Shown one piece after another: positions 14,860 through 18,742 of a DNA stretch of 18,742 bases (positions within the stretch are counted from its first letter, which is position 1; each line of letters begins with the position of its first letter). Both the position numbers and the translations under genes were made by a program. The notes beneath the pieces are model-generated. The model saw only the letters and a program-made list of their open reading frames with translations. It did no database searches and was not told where the DNA came from. Source of the DNA: Chloroflexota bacterium (GTDB lineage Bacteria; Chloroflexota; Anaerolineae; Anaerolineales; UBA4823); NCBI GenBank assembly GCA_023395675.1, contig JAEWYL010000079.1, forward strand, positions 1-18,742, read 5' to 3'.

Positions 14860-16098
14860 ATGACGCCTGCAAAGCCCATCCGGGCGGCAGCCGCTTCAGA
14901 CCAGGCCATTTTCCGGCGCGGCCTGACCTCCCTGCTCATGTCCATCCCGGGCGTCCAGCTGGTGGGGGAGGCCGGCAGCGAAGGGGAAGTGCTCCAGCTA
15001 TGCGAACTGGTGCAGCCCGATTTAATCCTGCTGGACTTCAAACGCCCGCTGGAAAGCGGGCAGGCCCTGGCGCGGGATATTCACCAGCGCTGGCCCGAGA
15101 CGCGCATTGTGCTGCTGGTGGAACTGCAGCAGGAAATCCTGCTCGAGAGCAATGTGGACTGCGGCAGGGTGTGCACTTTCCTCAGGGATATCACCGAAGA
15201 GGAGTTTGCCGAAGCCGTCTCCCATCTAGCGCAGAGCATCCACGCCGAAAGGGGCCCCAAGGAGAAACGGGCGAGCCGCGAGCCCGCGCTGCGGAGAGCG
15301 GCAGCCGGCCCGGCAGCCGGCCCGGCACGTCCAGAATCAGCCCGCCCCAAGAGCGATGAGCTCCTGACCCGGGAGCTGTTGATGGCAGGGAAAATCCAGG
15401 CGGATATCCTGCCAGAAAAGCCCCCGGTCCTGCCCGGGTGGGACATTTCCGCCCGCCTGGAATCGGCCCGGGAGACCTCCGGGGATTTCTATGACTTTAT
15501 CCCGCTGGCAAATGGGAACTGGGGCGTGGTGGCAGCCGATGTGACGGACAAGGGTATGGGCGCAGCTCTGTTCATGGCCATGACCAGCACCCTGCTGCGC
15601 ACCTATTCCGTGCGCTATCCCACCCTGCCGGCGCTGGCGATGGACGTGGTGAACGACCGCATCCTCTCGGATACGCGCGGCAGTATGTTCGTCACCGCGT
15701 TTTACGGAGTACTGGAGCCGCACACCGGGCGGCTGCGCTATGTCAATGCCGGGCATCCGCCAGCCTGCCTGGTGAGCACCCACCGCAGCAAGCCGGTGGA
15801 CCGGCTGGGGCCGACCGGGAGGGCGCTGGGCCTGATCGAGAACAGCCACTGGCAGCAGAAGATTTGCCGCCTGGGCCCTGGCGATGTGCTCGTGCTCTAC
15901 ACCGACGGGATTTCGGAAGCGCAAAACCCGGGGGGAGAATTTTTTGGCGAGGGGCGGTTAATGGAGATTATCCGGGCAAACAGCAGCCGGCCGGCGGAGG
16001 AAATTCAGGAAGCGGTCCTGTCCGCGGTGCACAGCTTTGTGGCGGACACCCCGCGGCAGGATGATATTGCCATTGTCGTCATCCGGAAGAAACCGTAA
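14860..16098 (+). CDS. Degenerate receiver domain fused to PP2C/SpoIIE serine phosphatase
   Basis: This 412-residue protein starts at ATG 14860, behind AAAGG with 6-base spacing. Residues 7-128 follow a NarL-type receiver: FRRGLTSLL, GEAGSEGE, PDLILLDF (candidate phospho-Asp D59) and FLRDITEEEFAEAV. The receiver is degenerate: the usual Asp-Asp/Glu pair is Ser13-Asp14, the conserved Thr/Ser is Val at LLVEL, and the Lys of the family pattern YLLKD is Arg109. A Pro-Ala linker (about 145-165) follows, then a RsbU/SpoIIE-type phosphatase (about 170-412): MAGKIQADILP, SGDFYDF (D209, D212), VAADVTDKGMGAALFMA (D227), YVNAGHPPA, VLYTDGISEA (D349) and RQDDIAIV (D401, D402). All metal-binding Asp residues are present, so it should be an active phospho-Ser/Thr phosphatase of the partner-switching type. 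It likely acts with the membrane protein encoded just upstream; no anti-sigma factor or antagonist is in the window. Confidence 0.9.
   Translation: MTPAKPIRAAAASDQAIFRRGLTSLLMSIPGVQLVGEAGSEGEVLQLCELVQPDLILLDFKRPLESGQALARDIHQRWPETRIVLLVELQQEILLESNVDCGRVCTFLRDITEEEFAEAVSHLAQSIHAERGPKEKRASREPALRRAAAGPAAGPARPESARPKSDELLTRELLMAGKIQADILPEKPPVLPGWDISARLESARETSGDFYDFIPLANGNWGVVAADVTDKGMGAALFMAMTSTLLRTYSVRYPTLPALAMDVVNDRILSDTRGSMFVTAFYGVLEPHTGRLRYVNAGHPPACLVSTHRSKPVDRLGPTGRALGLIENSHWQQKICRLGPGDVLVLYTDGISEAQNPGGEFFGEGRLMEIIRANSSRPAEEIQEAVLSAVHSFVADTPRQDDIAIVVIRKKP
15301..15324 (+). repeat. Two tandem copies of a 12-bp unit in the REC-PP2C linker
   Basis: GCAGCCGGCCCG occurs twice in tandem and encodes an AAGP-type repeat in the flexible linker between the receiver and phosphatase domains. 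Probably slippage in a linker under weak constraint. Confidence 0.7.
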
Positions 16099-16109
16099 AA
16101 GCCCCCAGG

Positions 16110-16466
16110 TCAGGTTTTCAACAGAAAAGCGGTCTCCGAACGGAAGTAAGCCGCCGTGACCGGGATGGACGTCCAGACCTCACGGTGACCGGAGGAGTCG
16201 ATCTGCACGCCCAGGGGACCGGAGGCGAACACCACTTCCCGGGCGGTTTCCCGCCAGGCTTCAGCGCTGCTCTGAAATTCCAGCACCACCTCCCCACCTT
16301 CCAGGCTGAAATAATCCGAATCGCCCGTTTCGTCCAGCAGCTCGGGCCAAAAATGGCCGGATTTTAACTGCAGGGCGCTGTGGTCAAACCCCGCCTCAAC
16401 CAGCCTCTCCACCACCGCATCTGCACAGATCCAATCCCGATAGAGCGCCGCGATTTTCGTCACCAT
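16110..16466 (-). CDS. Small hypothetical protein, stress-protein-like N-terminus
   Basis: A 118-residue ORF on the minus strand, ending 11 bases from the end of the convergent phosphatase gene. The start (KIAALYRDWICADAVVERLV, then EAGFDHSALQL) resembles the N-terminal half of the YflT / general-stress-17M-like domain, which usually begins with a short strand and a helix followed by EAGF. The second half (SDYFSLEGGEVVLEFQSSAE and after) is rich in acidic and aromatic residues and gives no clear family; no signal peptide or membrane segment is seen. A fair minus-strand promoter lies about 190 bases upstream. The ribosome site before ATG 16466 is weak. Confident that it is a gene from its position and composition, less so about the family. 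Confidence 0.6.
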   Translation of the reverse strand: MVTKIAALYRDWICADAVVERLVEAGFDHSALQLKSGHFWPELLDETGDSDYFSLEGGEVVLEFQSSAEAWRETAREVVFASGPLGVQIDSSGHREVWTSIPVTAAYFRSETAFLLKT

Positions 16467-16777
16467 CCTGCACCAACCTCTCTCCCCGCACCCGCATTCT
16501 TTCCAACAACAAACCCGCTCGGGTTCAACTGCAGCCCTGGAGCCGGGATCATTTCATTCCCAAAAACCCGCCGTAAAGCGAACTTGAGGGTGTGCAGCGG
16601 CGCTGCCGCCGCATGCCCCGAAAAAGCCATTTTTGGGCTGATTTCTAATATTAATATACCTGCAACTGGAGGCGCGGGCAATCAGGGATACCCCCATCGG
16701 CGCGCAGGAATTGCCCCACCCCATCATTGGGGAAAACCCTCCCACAATCGCTCAAAAAGCAGTTTCGCTGGAAAAGA
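16467..16777. other. Non-coding stretch between the small ORF and the inverted repeat
   Basis: I find no convincing gene here; short open frames on both strands have biased composition and no ribosome sites. Visible features are GCGGC-GCT-GCCGC (about 16602-16614), CCCCA-TCAT-TGGGG (near 16725-16738) and the minus-strand promoter at 16653-16681. Confidence 0.5.
16653..16681 (-). promoter_or_regulatory. Possible promoter of the 118-aa gene
   Basis: On the minus strand TTGCCC (16676-16681), a 17-base spacer and TATATT (16653-16658). The -10 box is good, the -35 fair. The leader would be about 180 bases. Confidence 0.45.
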
Positions 16778-16820
16778 CACAACCTGCGGGGTCGAGCAAA
16801 ACTCGACCCCGCAGGTTGTG
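16778..16820 (-). terminator. Perfect 19-bp hairpin, probable terminator of the synthase gene
   Basis: CACAACCTGCGGGGTCGAG (16778-16796) and its exact reverse complement (16802-16820) enclose the 5-base loop CAAAA. On the minus strand it lies 70 bases after the FabH-like stop and is followed by TCTTTTCC, an imperfect U-tract. The exact, long arms would also fit a dispersed repeat. A second hairpin, GCGGCTG/CAGCCGC (16836-16857), lies between it and the gene. Confidence 0.6.
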
Positions 16821-16890
16821 CCAGATTCACTGTCTGCGGCTGCTCAGGGACAGCCGCTTGCCAGCCGGTTACAGGGCGACGGAGACCCGC

Positions 16891-18153
16891 CTACCCGCCC
16901 ATCTCGATCGCCAGGGCGTCGTAGTAGGTGCCGGCTCCGAAACCATCCATAAGAATATGATCGCCGGGTTTCAAGTTGGGGAGCTCGCGCAGGAAGGCAA
17001 TCATGTTCGAGGCGGCGCTGACATTCCCAAATTCGGTCAGCAGCCAGGGCATATTCAGGCGGATGCCTTCTTTCTGCAGCTGCTTGTCTTTCAGCTTATT
17101 GATCTTCAAGTTCGCATGGTGCACAATGGCGACCGCCAGAGATCTATCCGGGGTGCCCAATTTGGACATCATCGCCTGATAAGCGCCGTACACGTCGCGC
17201 ACCATATCCACACCTGAGCGCACGAAGAGCTTCACCATGCCCATCAGGCCGGCCATCTCCACCGGGCTTTCGCCCACAGGCTCGTGCATCAGGCCCGCCA
17301 CGCGCAGGTGGCTCTGGCTGACAGAGCTGACCTCGAGCAGGGTGTGCTTATCGGCCCGGTCGCCGGAGTGCGGGTAGCACATGCGGACCTTCAGCAGCCC
17401 TTCTTCGTCAAAGACCTCGCGGGTCCCGCCCACCAGGAACTTCAAGCTCTCGCCGGGGACGATGCCGATAACCCCGGCGCCGTTGCCGAACAGCTGCAGG
17501 GCGTTGATATCCCGGGTGAAGCGCATAAAGCGGCTCAGGCCTTCGATGCCGCCGACCAGCACTTTTTTGCCGCGCAGCTCCTCGGCGATGTTCTTCCCCC
17601 CGCCCACCGGCAGGGTGATATTCGTGTTGAGGGCCAGGTTCAGCCCGCCCACAGACCCATCGCAGGCCTTGTGGACGCTGACTTTCATGGCCTGCGCCGG
17701 GATCCCGGCGCGCTCGGCAATCGCTTCCAGGTAATTCGCAGAAGCTGGGCCGCTGACCCCGACCAGAACCCCTTCCACTTCCGAGGGCTTCCAGCCGCAG
17801 GCTTCCGCCGCCGCCTGTAAGAACTTTGCGCCCACCTGCAGCTCGACCTCGAGGTGTTCTTTCTCACTGAGCTCCGAGATGTGATGGCGGTAATCGAAAC
17901 CCAGGTCGGAGAGGTTCATGCGCTCGTTCTCTTCCAGAGTCTCGCCCAAACGCTCCTGGATCAGCTCGGGGAGGGTGTTGTTGTCGTAGCTCTCTCCCCA
18001 GGAGCCGTAGGCTCCTCCGACGCCGACGCGGGTGTTGGTCACCTGCTCAATCCCGAGCGGTATCCCGTTCCCCACCGGAACTTTCGAGACCTGCACCTGA
18101 GGCCGCTCGAAAAAAGCCGTGGGTTTTTCTGATTTCTGATCGGTCGTGTCCAT
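16891..18153 (-). CDS. 3-oxoacyl-ACP synthase III-like (FabH-like, thiolase-fold) enzyme
   Basis: The start at 18153 (420 residues) is preceded by AAAGGA with 6-base spacing; another in-frame ATG at 18168 lies upstream of that site. The active-site triad of KAS III enzymes is visible: Cys164 in VHKACDGSVGG, His345 in AIVHHANLKIN, and Asn377 in FGNVSAASN. Also typical are LFGNGAGVIGI before the second half and the C-terminal DHILMDGFGAGTYYDALAI. It is about 100 residues longer than FabH of enteric bacteria, with a polar N-terminal extension of about 35 residues and insertions such as around NITLPVGGGKNIAEELRGKK. HMG-CoA-synthase-like or OleA-like condensing enzymes share the same triad, so the exact reaction (initiating fatty-acid or secondary-metabolite condensation) is open. 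Monocistronic, with no acyl-carrier protein nearby. Confidence 0.85.
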   Translation of the reverse strand: MDTTDQKSEKPTAFFERPQVQVSKVPVGNGIPLGIEQVTNTRVGVGGAYGSWGESYDNNTLPELIQERLGETLEENERMNLSDLGFDYRHHISELSEKEHLEVELQVGAKFLQAAAEACGWKPSEVEGVLVGVSGPASANYLEAIAERAGIPAQAMKVSVHKACDGSVGGLNLALNTNITLPVGGGKNIAEELRGKKVLVGGIEGLSRFMRFTRDINALQLFGNGAGVIGIVPGESLKFLVGGTREVFDEEGLLKVRMCYPHSGDRADKHTLLEVSSVSQSHLRVAGLMHEPVGESPVEMAGLMGMVKLFVRSGVDMVRDVYGAYQAMMSKLGTPDRSLAVAIVHHANLKINKLKDKQLQKEGIRLNMPWLLTEFGNVSAASNMIAFLRELPNLKPGDHILMDGFGAGTYYDALAIEMGG

Positions 18154-18159
18154 ATATTT

Positions 18160-18165
18160 TCCTTT
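18160..18165 (-). promoter_or_regulatory. Ribosome binding site deciding the FabH-like start
   Basis: AAAGGA on the minus strand is spaced 6 bases from ATG 18153 and lies within the codons of the longer alternative start at 18168, favouring 18153. Confidence 0.6.
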
Positions 18166-18291
18166 CATAGCAACAGCGCGAGCGGCAGGATGTCATTCGC
18201 CGAGTATCCCGGGGCAGGCGCCGGTATTCGTATCTGGAACCTGTGTATTCTAATTCATTAACCCCGGAAGAATGAAAAAGCTACGCTAATT

Positions 18292-18693
18292 CTATGAAGG
18301 GAAAATTCGCTCGTACTCCATGCGGGAGCGGCCGAAGTTGAGCAGGATCCCAAGCGGAGCTCCGGATGCTTCGAGCTGGAGCAGGGCCGTGCGCCGGGAA
18401 AGGGCGTCAATCGGGTCTCCGGAGGCCAGCACCTGCACGACGACCTGCATCTCCACATAAAGATCCAGGAAGAAGAGCTCTGCCAACTCGCCGGACTGCC
18501 AGACATCCACGGGAAACCTGCGCTGGACGTCCAACCGGTCCAGCTCGAGGCGGTTAATCACCCCCCTGCGGTAGTCTTCTTCCGGGTATCCCGGCCCGAG
18601 ACAGTTGAAGACCTCCTGGGCTGCGCGGATGATGCGCAGCGACAAATAATTACCGACTTCGTACCATGCCAGGGGTTTCAATTCATACTCCAT
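18292..18693 (-). CDS. GxxExxY-family protein with degenerate PD-(D/E)XK site
   Basis: The 133-residue product has the family's name motif in CLGPGYPEEDY (G35, E38, Y41), the N-terminal helix before it (IIRAAQEVFN), and the family's late motif GAPLGILLNFGRSRMEYERI (GLLxNFG, then R). The middle should carry the nuclease-like core, usually D-x-V followed by ELKAV. Here D77 is kept (LFFLDLYVE), but the E-x-K element reads VVVQVLASG, with Gln and Leu in place of Glu and Lys, and the conserved Gln before the late motif is also not evident. Nuclease activity is therefore unlikely; the family's biological role is not settled. Start ATG 18693 has AAGGA 11 bases upstream, a long spacing. Upstream of the FabH-like gene on the same strand, 138 bases away; cotranscription is possible. 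Confidence 0.85.
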   Translation of the reverse strand: MEYELKPLAWYEVGNYLSLRIIRAAQEVFNCLGPGYPEEDYRRGVINRLELDRLDVQRRFPVDVWQSGELAELFFLDLYVEMQVVVQVLASGDPIDALSRRTALLQLEASGAPLGILLNFGRSRMEYERIFPS

Positions 18694-18732
18694 GCGTTGA
18701 TTTTTCCTTGTCGAAAAGACCCGGAAGGCAGT

Positions 18733-18738
18733 ATTTTA
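18733..18738 (-). promoter_or_regulatory. Possible -10 box of the GxxExxY gene
   Basis: TAAAAT on the minus strand, about 40 bases before the start codon; the -35 box would lie outside the window, so this cannot be confirmed. Confidence 0.3.
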
Positions 18739-18742
18739 ACCG

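Noticed and set aside
16460..16952. Several open frames of 60-190 codons between 16460 and 16950
   Set aside because: Composition is unlike proteins, ribosome sites are lacking, and some run through the 19-bp hairpin into the antisense of the synthase gene.
1..18742. CRISPR array, insertion sequence or phage segment
   Set aside because: No regularly spaced direct repeats, transposase, integrase or flanking target duplications were seen; the LVIVD repeats are protein repeats with diverged DNA.

Overview
The window looks like GC-rich chromosomal DNA from a bacterium of the phylum Chloroflexota, probably an Anaerolineae-like lineage. This is inferred from gene style: a very large LVIVD-repeat protein, a secreted subtilase ending in a VYLPL-type motif plus a Thr-Pro tail, a DUF362 protein next to a YbhN-like membrane protein, and a receiver-PP2C fusion. 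No rRNA or other phylogenetic marker is present. Promoters are of the housekeeping TTGACA/TATAAT type. I saw no transposase, CRISPR array or phage gene.

Layout. (1) Positions 1-3948, minus strand: one gene whose 3' end lies outside the window. It encodes about 21 LVIVD beta-propeller repeats, a transmembrane helix and an SPFH-like C-terminal part. The long open frame on the opposite strand is only its shadow. (2) Positions 3949-5040: mostly regulatory DNA around one 71-codon gene, with palindromes, a GAAC-N4-GTTC (LexA-type) site, stem-loops and a strong promoter leading into a structured leader. (3) Positions 5041-8047, plus strand: a compact three-gene group of DUF362 protein, YbhN/LPG-synthase-type membrane protein and PHP-domain phosphoesterase. 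Its last gene overlaps, tail to tail, an aminoglycoside-phosphotransferase-fold kinase on the minus strand. (4) tRNA-Leu(UAA) at 9129-9214 with its own promoter. (5) Positions 9289-12561, minus strand: a secreted subtilisin-family protease with a strong terminator, a good promoter and an unusual leader holding tiny ORFs and competing stem-loops. (6) Positions 13015-16098, plus strand: an EamA-family transporter, then a membrane protein with a remnant histidine-kinase dimerisation helix, then a degenerate receiver fused to a complete-looking PP2C/SpoIIE phosphatase. (7) Positions 16110-18693, minus strand: a small stress-protein-like ORF, a FabH-like 3-oxoacyl-ACP synthase III and a GxxExxY-family protein that has lost its nuclease residues.

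How the genes may fit together. The LVIVD protein, subtilase, YbhN-like protein and EamA transporter all belong to the cell envelope or exterior. The kinase-like/receiver-PP2C pair looks like a partner-switching regulator that has lost canonical phosphorelay residues. The most interesting parts are the LVIVD/SPFH-like chimera, the degenerate signalling pair, the subtilase leader, and the densely structured non-coding DNA at 4084-5005.
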